Source: Novosphingobium sp. AAP83
GTDB taxonomy: Bacteria > Pseudomonadota > Alphaproteobacteria > Sphingomonadales > Sphingomonadaceae
Length of the DNA: 64,000 nucleotides
Assembly: GCF_001295795.1 (NCBI RefSeq)
Contig: NZ_LJHY01000018.1
Span: 1 to 64,000 of the forward strand
Direction of reading: 5' to 3'
This document shows, piece after piece, positions 35,622 through 43,982 of the stretch. The notes below the pieces were generated by a model. It saw only the letters and a list, made by a program, of their open reading frames with translations. It had not been told where the DNA came from and ran no database searches. Numbering within the stretch: the stretch's first letter is position 1; every line of letters starts with the position of its first letter. The position numbers and the translations under genes were made by a program.

Positions 35622-37748
35622 TCAAGCGTCCACCGGCGGCATGTTGTGGCCAAGCAACCGCAGCATGTCCGCCGCCGCTTCGACCACGTTCGTGCCCGGA
35701 CCGTAAATGCCCTGCACCCCGGCCTCGCGCAGGAAGTCGTAGTCCTGCGGCGGGATCACGCCGCCTGCCACAACCTTGATGTCGCTGCGGCCCGCTTCGC
35801 GCAAGTGGCGGATCAGTTCGGGGATCAGGGTCTTGTGGCCCGCTGCAAGCGATGACGCGCCAACCGCGTCGACATCGTTTTCCAGCGCCAGCTTGGCGGC
35901 TTCTTCGGGTGTCTGGAACAGCGGGCTGCTTGTCACGTCAAAGCCCATGTCGCCAAAGGCCGACGCGATCACGTTCGCGCCGCGATCATGCCCGTCCTGG
36001 CCCATTTTGGACACGAGCATGCGGGGCGCGCGGCCCAGACGGCGGCCAACCGCTTCGACGCCATCAACCACCTGCTGGTAGCGTGCATCGCCTTCGTAAT
36101 AAGCGCTGTAGACGCCCTTGACCGGGGTCGGGAACGTGCCGTGGCGACCGAACACCAGTTCCATCGCATCCGAAATTTCGCCCAAGGTCGCGCGCTGGCG
36201 TGCAGCCTCAACCGCCAGTTCGAGCAGATTGCCGCCGGTCTTGGCGCCTTCGGTCAGCGCATTCAAGGCCGCGCGGCACTTGGTTTCGTCCCGGTTTTCG
36301 CGTACCCACTTTAGCCGCGCGATCTGGCCTTCGCGCACAGCCACGTTATCCACTTCAAGCGTTTCAAGCTTGTCTTCGGTGGCGAGGCGGTACTTGTTGA
36401 CGCCAACGATAACGTCTTCGGCACGGTCCACCCGCGCCTGACGGCCAGCTGCGGCTTCCTCGATCATCGCCTTGGGCCAGCCAGCGGCTACGGCCTTGGC
36501 CATGCCGCCTTCGCTTTCGACGCGTTCGATGATCTCCCAAGCCTTGTCGACCAGTTCCTGCGTCAGGCTTTCGATGTAGTACGACCCGCCCAGCGGATCG
36601 ACCACGTTGCACATGCCCGTCTCTTCCTGGATCACGATCTGCGTGTTACGGGCGATGCGGGCAGAAAAGTCGGTCGGCAGCGCGATGGCTTCATCAAGCG
36701 CGTTGGTGTGGAGCGACTGCGTTCCGCCCAGCATCGCGGCCATCGCCTCGATCGTGGTGCGGATAACGTTGTTGTAAGGGTCTTGCTCCTGCAAGCTCAC
36801 GCCCGAGGTCTGGCAGTGCGTGCGCAACATCTTGCTGCGTTCATCCTGCGCACCAAGCTTGGTCATCACGCGGTGCCACAGCACGCGCGCCGCGCGCAGC
36901 TTGGCCACTTCCATGAAGAAGTTCATGCCGATGGCGAAGAAGAACGACAGGCGCCCTGCAAACTTGTCGATATCAAGGCCCGAGGCCACGCCGTATTTCA
37001 CGTATTCCATGCCATCGGCGATGGTAAAGGCGAGTTCCTGAACCTGCGTCGCGCCCGCTTCCTGCATGTGATAGCCGGAAATCGAGATCGAGTTGAACTT
37101 GGGCATCTCGCGGCTGGTGTAGCCAAAGATGTCCGAGATGATCCGCATCGAAGGCTCGGGCGGGTAGATGTAGGTGTTGCGGACCATGAACTCCTTGAGG
37201 ATGTCGTTCTGGATGGTCCCGTCGAGCAGCTTGCGATCAACGCCCTGCTCTTCACCGGCCACGATGAAGAACGCCAGGATCGGGATCACCGCACCGTTCA
37301 TGGTCATCGACACCGACATCTGATCGAGCGGAATCCCGTCGAACAGGATCTTCATGTCCTCGACGCTGTCAATCGCCACGCCCGCCTTGCCGACATCACC
37401 GACAACGCGCGGATGGTCAGAGTCATAGCCACGATGCGTCGCAAGGTCGAATGCGACCGAGAGGCCTTTCTGCCCGGCGGCAAGGTTGCGGCGATAGAAC
37501 GCGTTGGATTCCTCGGCGGTGGAGAAACCGGCGTACTGGCGGATGGTCCACGGACGCCCGGCATACATCGAGGCGCGCACGCCGCGTGTGAATGGCGCGA
37601 AACCGGGCAGCCCCGGGTCGACAGTGACGTCCTCCGCCGTATAGAGCGGCTTGACGGCGATGCCTTCCGGCGTGGCCCAGGTCAGGTCCTTGCCCTTGAC
37701 TTCCTTGGCGGCAGCGGCCTGCCAGTCTGCCAGTGTCTTCTCGCTCAT
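35622..37748 (-). CDS. scpA: methylmalonyl-CoA mutase
   Basis: A 708-residue adenosylcobalamin enzyme that interconverts methylmalonyl-CoA and succinyl-CoA. The catalytic TIM-barrel half (about 35-520) includes [22 protein letters not shown] and [20 protein letters not shown]. The C-terminal B12 domain has DGHDRG (585-590), with His587 as the lower cobalt ligand, and [14 protein letters not shown]. Full length means a single-chain mutase. The ATG at 37748 has AAGGA nine bases upstream. It is part of the pccB-thiolase-epimerase-mutase-pccA pathway for propionyl-CoA. No MeaB chaperone gene is in the window. Confidence 0.97.
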   Translation of the reverse strand: MSEKTLADWQAAAAKEVKGKDLTWATPEGIAVKPLYTAEDVTVDPGLPGFAPFTRGVRASMYAGRPWTIRQYAGFSTAEESNAFYRRNLAAGQKGLSVAFDLATHRGYDSDHPRVVGDVGKAGVAIDSVEDMKILFDGIPLDQMSVSMTMNGAVIPILAFFIVAGEEQGVDRKLLDGTIQNDILKEFMVRNTYIYPPEPSMRIISDIFGYTSREMPKFNSISISGYHMQEAGATQVQELAFTIADGMEYVKYGVASGLDIDKFAGRLSFFFAIGMNFFMEVAKLRAARVLWHRVMTKLGAQDERSKMLRTHCQTSGVSLQEQDPYNNVIRTTIEAMAAMLGGTQSLHTNALDEAIALPTDFSARIARNTQIVIQEETGMCNVVDPLGGSYYIESLTQELVDKAWEIIERVESEGGMAKAVAAGWPKAMIEEAAAGRQARVDRAEDVIVGVNKYRLATEDKLETLEVDNVAVREGQIARLKWVRENRDETKCRAALNALTEGAKTGGNLLELAVEAARQRATLGEISDAMELVFGRHGTFPTPVKGVYSAYYEGDARYQQVVDGVEAVGRRLGRAPRMLVSKMGQDGHDRGANVIASAFGDMGFDVTSSPLFQTPEEAAKLALENDVDAVGASSLAAGHKTLIPELIRHLREAGRSDIKVVAGGVIPPQDYDFLREAGVQGIYGPGTNVVEAAADMLRLLGHNMPPVDA

Positions 37749-37764
37749 TATTTTATCCTTCAAT

Positions 37765-37856
37765 CGTCACCCCGGACTTGACCCGGGGTCCCGCTTATTC
37801 TTAGACCGCACCTCTGCCCGAAGGCAGCGGGACCCCGGGTCGAGCCCGGGGTGACG
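37765..37856. repeat. long inverted-repeat intergenic element
   Basis: A 92-base element with near-perfect outer arms beginning CGTCACCCCGG (37765) and ending CCGGGGTGACG (37856), about 30 bases long each. The motif CACCCCGGACTTGACCCGGGG recurs in alphaproteobacterial intergenic palindromes. It lies in the epimerase-mutase spacer of the propionate operon and would fold in the mRNA. Confidence 0.75.
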
Positions 37857-37869
37857 GTTTGGTCAAACC

Positions 37870-38310
37870 TCAGTGATGCCCGTCCTTGGGCACTTCCATG
37901 ATTTCGGTCAGTTGCCCGCCCATATCCTTGGGGTGGACAAAGAAGATCAGCGTGCCGTGCGCGCCGATGCGCGGTTCGCCCAACACGCGCTTGCCCTGGG
38001 CTTCAAACCACGCTTTGGCGGCATGAATATCGGGCACTTCGTAGCAAAGGTGGTGCTGCCCGCCCAAGGGATTGGCGGCAATCCATTTGCCCACAGCGCT
38101 ATCAGGGCTGGTCGGCTCAATCAGTTCGATTTGCGTACCTGCCGTTCCATTCTCACCCGGCGTATTCACAAAGCAAACGCGCACTTGCTGGCTTTCCAGC
38201 ACGAACGGTTCGGTAATGTACGAAGCGCCCATCACGTCGCGATAGAACGCGATCGAAGCGTCGATATCAGGCGTTGCAACGCCGACGTGGTTCAAACGGC
38301 CGAGTTTCAT
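37870..38310 (-). CDS. mce: methylmalonyl-CoA epimerase
   Basis: A 146-residue vicinal-oxygen-chelate enzyme that interconverts the two methylmalonyl-CoA epimers before the mutase. The metal ligands are visible in LNHVGVATPDID (first His), GGQHHLCYEV (second His) and LTEIMEV (Glu). The GENGTAGTQIELIEP segment is typical. Length is normal. It starts four bases after the thiolase stop. Confidence 0.94.
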   Translation of the reverse strand: MKLGRLNHVGVATPDIDASIAFYRDVMGASYITEPFVLESQQVRVCFVNTPGENGTAGTQIELIEPTSPDSAVGKWIAANPLGGQHHLCYEVPDIHAAKAWFEAQGKRVLGEPRIGAHGTLIFFVHPKDMGGQLTEIMEVPKDGHH

Positions 38311-38314
38311 CGCC

Positions 38315-39493
38315 TCAAACCTTCTCGATGACCATAGCGATACCCTGACCGCCGCCGATGCACATGGTTATCAGGCCATAACGCCCACCGGTGCGGTGCA
38401 GCTCGTACATCGCCTTAATCGTCAGGATACAACCCGTTGCGCCCACCGGATGGCCCAATGCCACGCCGCTGCCATTGGGGTTTAGCTTCTCGCGATCAAA
38501 GCCCAGCACGTTGGCCACAGCCAAAGCTTGCGCGGCGAACGCTTCATTGGCCTCGATCACGTCCATGTCGGCCAGTGTCAGTCCGGCGCGCTTAAGCGCG
38601 ATCGGCACGGCCTTGATCGGGCCTTCGCCCATGTGATCCGGCTCAACCCCGGCGTGGCCCCACGCGACGATGCGCGCCAAAGCCTTAAGCCCGCGCTTTT
38701 CCACTTCCGCACCGGTTGCAAGCACCACGGCGGCGGCACCATCGTTGATGCCTGAAGCGTTGGCCGCAGTAACCGTGCCGTCCTTTTTGAACGCGGTCTT
38801 CATCTTGGCCAGCGTTTCCAAGGTTGTATCGGCGCGCGGGTGTTCGTCAGTATCGAACACGGTGATGCCCTTGCGCGTCTTGATTTCGACCGGAAGGATC
38901 TGCCCTTTGAAACGGCCCTCGGCGATCGCATGGGTGGCGCGCTGATGGCCTTCCAGCGCCAGCGCATCCTGTTCTTCGCGCGTGACGCAATGGCGCGCAG
39001 CCACGTTTTCAGCCGTAATGCCCATGTGGTAGCCGCCAATGGCGTCCTGCAAGCCCTGGATCAGCGCATCGACTTGCGTATTGTCGCCCATCTTGCGGCC
39101 CCAGCGCTGGCCGTGATCGTGATAGGGCACGTTCGACATCACTTCGGCCCCGCCTGCAACGGTGATCGAAGCCTCGCCCAGCTTCATCATCTGTGCGGCG
39201 GAAACGATAGCCTGCACACCCGATCCGCACAGGCGATTCAGCGTAAGCGCGGGCACTTCTACCGGGATACCTGCATTCAGTGCAATGACGCGGCTGAGCA
39301 TCCCGTCCTTCGCGCTGGTCGGCATGACCTGTCCGATGACCACGTGCTCCACATCAGCGGGGGCAACACCGGCGCGGTTCAGCGCCTCGGCCACGACCAT
39401 GCCGCCAAGATCGGAGGGGTAGAATGACTTCAGCGAACCGCCGAAATCGCCAATCGCGGTGCGTACACCGCCAACGATGTAGATGTCTTCCAT
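38315..39493 (-). CDS. acetyl-CoA acetyltransferase (thiolase)
   Basis: A 392-residue thiolase. The acyl-accepting Cys89 is in TLNRLCGSGVQA, the conserved His in GVALGHPVGATG, and the proton-handling Cys near the C terminus in TMCIGGGQG. Thiolases condense or cleave acetoacetyl-CoA and related 3-ketoacyl-CoAs. Its place between pccB and the epimerase suggests a role in supplying or removing short acyl-CoA, such as 3-ketovaleryl-CoA from odd-chain oxidation. The start at 39493 (MEDIYIVGGVRT) is standard. Confidence 0.93.
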   Translation of the reverse strand: MEDIYIVGGVRTAIGDFGGSLKSFYPSDLGGMVVAEALNRAGVAPADVEHVVIGQVMPTSAKDGMLSRVIALNAGIPVEVPALTLNRLCGSGVQAIVSAAQMMKLGEASITVAGGAEVMSNVPYHDHGQRWGRKMGDNTQVDALIQGLQDAIGGYHMGITAENVAARHCVTREEQDALALEGHQRATHAIAEGRFKGQILPVEIKTRKGITVFDTDEHPRADTTLETLAKMKTAFKKDGTVTAANASGINDGAAAVVLATGAEVEKRGLKALARIVAWGHAGVEPDHMGEGPIKAVPIALKRAGLTLADMDVIEANEAFAAQALAVANVLGFDREKLNPNGSGVALGHPVGATGCILTIKAMYELHRTGGRYGLITMCIGGGQGIAMVIEKV

Positions 39494-39536
39494 GCCAAAA
39501 GGCCTTTCGATCAGGTCGTTAAGAACGGCAGGGCGC

Positions 39537-41063
39537 TCAGAGCGGGATGTTATCGTGCTTTTTCCAAGGATTTTCCAAGCTCTTGGTCTTGAGCTTGCGC
39601 AGGCCCAGCGCCACGCGGCGGCGGGTGGAGTGCGGATGGATCACCTCGTCGATGAAGCCCTTGCTTGCCGCCACGAACGGGTTGGCAAAACGGTCTTCGT
39701 ATTCCTTGGTCTTCACTGCCTGCTCTTCAGCAGACAGGCCACGGAAGATGATCTCGACCGCGCCCTTGGCCCCCATCACCGCGATTTCCGCAGTGGGCCA
39801 GGCATAGTTCAGATCGCCGCGCAGATGCTTTGAGGCCATCACGTCATAAGCGCCGCCATAGGCCTTGCGGGTAATCACGGTGATCTTCGGCACCGTGGCT
39901 TCGGCATAAGCGAACAGCAGCTTGGCACCGTGCTTGATGATGCCGTTGTGCTCTTGGGCGGTGCCCGGCAGGAAGCCGGGAACGTCTACAAACGTCAGGA
40001 TCGGGATGTTAAACGCATCACAGAACCGCACAAACCGTGCGGCCTTCTTGGACGAGTTGATATCGAGCACACCCGCCAGCACCATCGGCTGGTTGGCCAC
40101 GATACCAACAGTGCGACCTTCAATCCGACCAAAGCCGACGATGATGTTGCCCGCATGTTTGGGCTGCACCTCGAAGAACTCGCCCTCGTCCACCGTCTTG
40201 GCGATCACTTCGTGCATGTCATAAGGCTGCGCGGCCGATGCCGGAACGATGGTATCAAGGCTATGCTCGGCACGATCGTAGGGATCAGACGTTGGCCGTT
40301 CAGGCACATCATGACGGTTGGACAGCGGCAGGTAATCAAAGAAATCGCGCGCTGCCAGCAGCGCCTCGATATCGTTTTCCAGCGCAAGATCGGCCACCGA
40401 AGTCTTGGTGGTATGCGTGATCGCACCGCCAAGTTCTTCCTGCGTCACAACTTCGTTCGTCACGGTCTTGACCACATCGGGGCCGGTGACGAACATGTAG
40501 GAGCTGTCCTTCACCATGAAGATGAAGTCGGTCATGGCTGGCGAATACACCGCACCACCGGCACATGGCCCCATGATCAGCGAAAGCTGCGGCACCACGC
40601 CCGATGCCAGCACATTGCGCTGGAACACTTCGGCATAACCGCCGAGCGATGCCACGCCTTCCTGAATGCGCGCACCGCCGGAATCGTTAAGCCCGATCAC
40701 TGGCGCGCCAACTTTCAGCGCCATGTCCATGACTTTGCAGATTTTCTGCGCATGGCGTTCAGACAGCGAACCACCAAAAACGGTAAAGTCCTGGCTAAAC
40801 ACATAGACCAAACGGCCATTGATCGTGCCCGATCCGGTCACCACGCCATCGCCCGGAATCACTGTGTCCGGCATGCCGAAATCGACGCAGTTGTGTTCGA
40901 CGTACATATCAACTTCTTCGAAGCTGCCTTCGTCGAGCAGAACCTTCAAACGCTCCCGCGCGGTCAACTTGCCCTTGGCGTGCTGCGCATCGATACGCTT
41001 TTGCCCGCCACCCATGCGCGCCGCCTGACGCCGCTTTTCCATTTCTGCAATATTGGCAGACAT
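39537..41063 (-). CDS. pccB: propionyl-CoA carboxylase beta subunit
   Basis: A 508-residue carboxyltransferase subunit that moves the carboxyl group from biotin to propionyl-CoA. The crotonase-like halves show [62 protein letters not shown] and the second-half [23 protein letters not shown]. It is the first gene of the leftward propionate operon and lies next to the divergent ScfR-type regulator, so its promoter should overlap the TTTGCAAA elements near 41137-41168. Confidence 0.95.
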   Translation of the reverse strand: MSANIAEMEKRRQAARMGGGQKRIDAQHAKGKLTARERLKVLLDEGSFEEVDMYVEHNCVDFGMPDTVIPGDGVVTGSGTINGRLVYVFSQDFTVFGGSLSERHAQKICKVMDMALKVGAPVIGLNDSGGARIQEGVASLGGYAEVFQRNVLASGVVPQLSLIMGPCAGGAVYSPAMTDFIFMVKDSSYMFVTGPDVVKTVTNEVVTQEELGGAITHTTKTSVADLALENDIEALLAARDFFDYLPLSNRHDVPERPTSDPYDRAEHSLDTIVPASAAQPYDMHEVIAKTVDEGEFFEVQPKHAGNIIVGFGRIEGRTVGIVANQPMVLAGVLDINSSKKAARFVRFCDAFNIPILTFVDVPGFLPGTAQEHNGIIKHGAKLLFAYAEATVPKITVITRKAYGGAYDVMASKHLRGDLNYAWPTAEIAVMGAKGAVEIIFRGLSAEEQAVKTKEYEDRFANPFVAASKGFIDEVIHPHSTRRRVALGLRKLKTKSLENPWKKHDNIPL

Positions 41064-41136
41064 TCCTCAAAACCTCGCATGAATGGCTTATTCGACGGCG
41101 TCCGATGCGCCAGTCCGCTTGCCAAGTCCAATGTTA

Positions 41137-41168
41137 TTCTGCAAACTTGCGAACATGAACTTTGCAAA
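41137..41168. promoter_or_regulatory. putative ScfR/RamB-type operator between pccB and the regulator
   Basis: Two related elements lie in the divergent promoter: TTCTGCAAACTTGCGAA (41137-41153) and GAACTTTGCAAA (41157-41168). The second agrees with the RamB/ScfR-type AACTTTGCAAA site described for short-chain fatty acid regulators. The spacing of about 20 bases would put two sites on nearly the same helix face. The match is by eye. Confidence 0.6.
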
Positions 41169-41182
41169 CCGGGCTAATTGAA

Positions 41183-42592
41183 ATGGCAAGACGGCGTCTC
41201 TTCGCAGGCCAGCAGTTGCGCGGCCTTCGCACGTCCCGCAAGCTGCGACAGGGTGAAATGGCAGCGCTGATGGGGATCAGCGCATCCTATCTTTCGCAAC
41301 TTGAAAACGATGAACGCCCGCTCACCCCCATACTGACAGACCGGTTGCGCGCAAACTTCCCGGTCGATTGGGAAGACCTTGCGCCTGACCGGGTGGAGCC
41401 CGTCCTGACCGCGCTGCGCGATGCCGCTGCCGATCCGCTCATCGCGGGCAATCTATCCAGCGAAATGGTTGAGCGTGTGGCCGAGCAATACCCCGCGTTT
41501 GCGCAAGCCTTTGCCCGGCTGCACGACCAGCATCGCCGGTCGATGCAGCGGCTGGAAATCATCGACGAGGCTTTGGGAGCGGACAACATCTCGGGCGGGC
41601 GTTTGCCGTGGGAAGAAGTGCGCGACTGGTTCCACCACGCCAACAACTATGTCGATACGATTGACCGCGCGGCAGAGCGTTTGGCGCTGCGGCTATCGGG
41701 CACCGGCGTTTCGCCCACATGGGCGCAAATGGCAGGCTGGCTAGAACAGAACGGCGTTAGTATTGAATATGCCAGCGGCGGGGCGATGCGGCAGTTTGAT
41801 CCACTTGCCCGGCGATTAACGCTCGATCCCACCCAGCCGATCGAAAGTGGCCGGTTCCAGTTGGCCTATCAATTGGCGGCCCTCGCTCTGCGCGATGAAA
41901 TTGCCGGACTGGTGCAGGAGGCAACTTTGCAATCTGGTGCTGCGCGCGAACTGCTGACAGTCGGCCTTGGCAATTATGCGGCAGGCGCGCTGCTCATGCC
42001 CTATGAATGGTATCGCGCCCGCGCTCGGGAATTGCGCCACGATATCGATCGGTTGCGCCAGACTTTCGGCACCAGCTTCGAACAGGCCTGCCACCGCCTG
42101 TCCACGCTGCAACGCCCGCAAGCGCGCGGTATTCCTATGTTTTTCTGCCGCGTCGATATGGCAGGCAATATTACCAAGCGCCATTCGGCAACGCGCCTGC
42201 AATTCGCCCGCTTCGGTGGTGCCTGTCCGCTTTGGGTGGTGCATGAAGCCGTGGCAATCCCCGACCGTATTCACGTGCAAGCCGCCGAAATGCCCGATGG
42301 CGTGCGCTATGTTTCCATCGCCAAGGGATTGGTGAAACCGAGCGGCAGCTATCATCGCCCGCCACGCCGCTATGCCGTGGCATTGGGCTGTGAGGCGGCA
42401 CTCGCGGATGAATTCATCTATGCCGATGGCCTCAACCTTGGCCGCCCCGAAACCATCACCCGCATCGGCATCTCCTGCCGCATCTGCCCGCGCGACAGGT
42501 GCGATCAACGCGCCTTCCCGCCCAGCGACCGCGCCATCGTGGTCGATCCCCACATCCGCGATCTGGTGCCTTACGGTATCACCGATATTTGA
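41183..42592 (+). CDS. XRE/ScfR-family short-chain acyl-CoA regulator
   Basis: A 469-residue regulator. The N-terminal XRE helix-turn-helix (about 10-62) holds RQGEMAALMGISASYLSQLEND. An IrrE/ImmA-like central part follows, and a DUF2083 C-terminal domain ends with a Cys cluster (RIGISCRICPRDRCDQRAFP, about 430-450). The ScfR family includes PrpR, RamB and MccR, which sense short acyl-CoAs and bind TTTGCAAA-type sites. It is divergent from pccB and likely activates the propionate operon while controlling itself. The ATG at 41183 is chosen; the frame open from 41162 would put the operator inside the coding region. Confidence 0.9.
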   Translation: MARRRLFAGQQLRGLRTSRKLRQGEMAALMGISASYLSQLENDERPLTPILTDRLRANFPVDWEDLAPDRVEPVLTALRDAAADPLIAGNLSSEMVERVAEQYPAFAQAFARLHDQHRRSMQRLEIIDEALGADNISGGRLPWEEVRDWFHHANNYVDTIDRAAERLALRLSGTGVSPTWAQMAGWLEQNGVSIEYASGGAMRQFDPLARRLTLDPTQPIESGRFQLAYQLAALALRDEIAGLVQEATLQSGAARELLTVGLGNYAAGALLMPYEWYRARARELRHDIDRLRQTFGTSFEQACHRLSTLQRPQARGIPMFFCRVDMAGNITKRHSATRLQFARFGGACPLWVVHEAVAIPDRIHVQAAEMPDGVRYVSIAKGLVKPSGSYHRPPRRYAVALGCEAALADEFIYADGLNLGRPETITRIGISCRICPRDRCDQRAFPPSDRAIVVDPHIRDLVPYGITDI

Positions 42593-42609
42593 AGGGGACC
42601 GAGCAACGC

Positions 42610-43833
42610 TCAAAAACTCGCAGTCAGCCGCAGCGTTGCCACCACGGCATCGCTTGCCGCGCGACCACTGCCCGGGCAGCGGATCCATTGCAGGTCGGGC
42701 TGGATGGTCAGCCATTGCGCAAGGTTATCGGCATAAGTCACTTCGAAGCCCGTCTTGCCCGACGCGGGATCAATGCCATCGGCGCGGACCTGGTCGCGCA
42801 AGTGACCGCTGGCCCAGGCGTGCTGCACGCCGATGGAAAACTTGCTGTCAGGGCGCGACATCATGGCCGGAGCCAGTAACAGCCCGGCCTGAAACCCTCC
42901 GACAAACGGCGTCGTGTGCGGATCGGCTAGGCCAGCGCGCAAGAACGCGGTCAGTTACCGCGCCTTGCCCGACAGCAGGTCACCTTCAACCACGACATAG
43001 GTTCCTTGCGCTGGTTTGCGCAGAGGTTTGCCGTCAGGTCCCGCATCATATATGTCATGCGGATTGCGCGAATAATGCCACACACCCACCGATCCGCGCA
43101 AAGGCCCCTCAATCTTGCTCGCCCCGGCGATCAGCAACACGCCATCGCGAAAGCTCAAGTCCACCCCGCCGCTATAACCAAGCGTGCTGGCCCGAGCATT
43201 GACCACCGCCGCGCGGACAAAACTGCCGCCATCGCCCACCGGAACATAGAGCCGCGCCGCCAGCGCACTCGATGGAAAGATCGATGGCCCGTTCGGCCCG
43301 GTAGAAGCCAGTTCCGACCCGATTCCGAAGGATGGCGAGAGCAACACGCCTGCTGATTCATTGGCATAGAATTCGCTGTTCAGATCATAAAGCCCCGCGC
43401 GCACATTCGCGCCGCCGCCCAGATCCTGCTCGATCCACGCCTCGAACAGGCGCAGACCCGCCTTGGGCACTTCGATATTGTTCACGCCCTGCAAAGTGGC
43501 CGCTGAATCATTGGGCCGCCCGCCGCGATTGTCGAGCACATAGACAAAAGCGCGCGCCCCCTGCCATCCGGCAAGCGCCGCCAGATCGATGTCGGCCATC
43601 ACGTCGATATTGGTCAGCGCGCGAAGCCGGGCATCGCCGTCGCCCGCGATGACGCTTGCCATATCCACCGTGATCACGGCAGACACATCAACCGGCCCGG
43701 CGCCTGCCCGCGCCATCGATGGCGCTGCCGACAGCGCCAATCCCGCCAGAAGCGCGCGTATTACGCTGGCGAAATGGCCGCCAGCCACGACCACCCTAAC
43801 CAGCGCTTGCCAAAAATTGTGTCCTTCTGCCAA
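42610..43833 (-). pseudogene. OprB-type carbohydrate porin interrupted by an in-frame stop
   Basis: The first 292 codons (43833-42955) encode a signal peptide and a porin body with aromatic-rich strands such as RLFEAWIEQDLGGGANVRAGLYD and NSEFYANESAGVLL. A TAA at 42957-42955 then stops the frame. The same frame continues without a shift to 42610, and the extension (RAGLADPHTTPFVGGFQAGL, GKTGFEVTYADNLAQWLTIQPD) is plainly the C-terminal end of the same OprB family, ending in a terminal Phe as outer-membrane proteins do. A single CAA-to-TAA change would explain it. Without read-through the product lacks its last strands and is probably non-functional. Confidence 0.8.
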
Positions 43834-43982
43834 TTCGCACGGTCCCTGAAAGACCGGCGCAACGTGGCAGGCCCTGGCTAACGCATTTCGTCACAATGCA
43901 ATTTGGCAGGGGCCGGATAATATCGGGCTACAAAGACTATGCTCGAATACCTTACGTAAATTCCCTTGGTTGCAGCGTTCCG

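Noticed and set aside
36708..37781. 357-codon plus-strand frame antisense to methylmalonyl-CoA mutase
   Set aside because: Shadow of scpA; no domain or start signal.
39930..41177. 415-codon plus-strand frame antisense to pccB
   Set aside because: PccB on the other strand is unmistakable, and the antisense product is His/Arg-rich shadow sequence.
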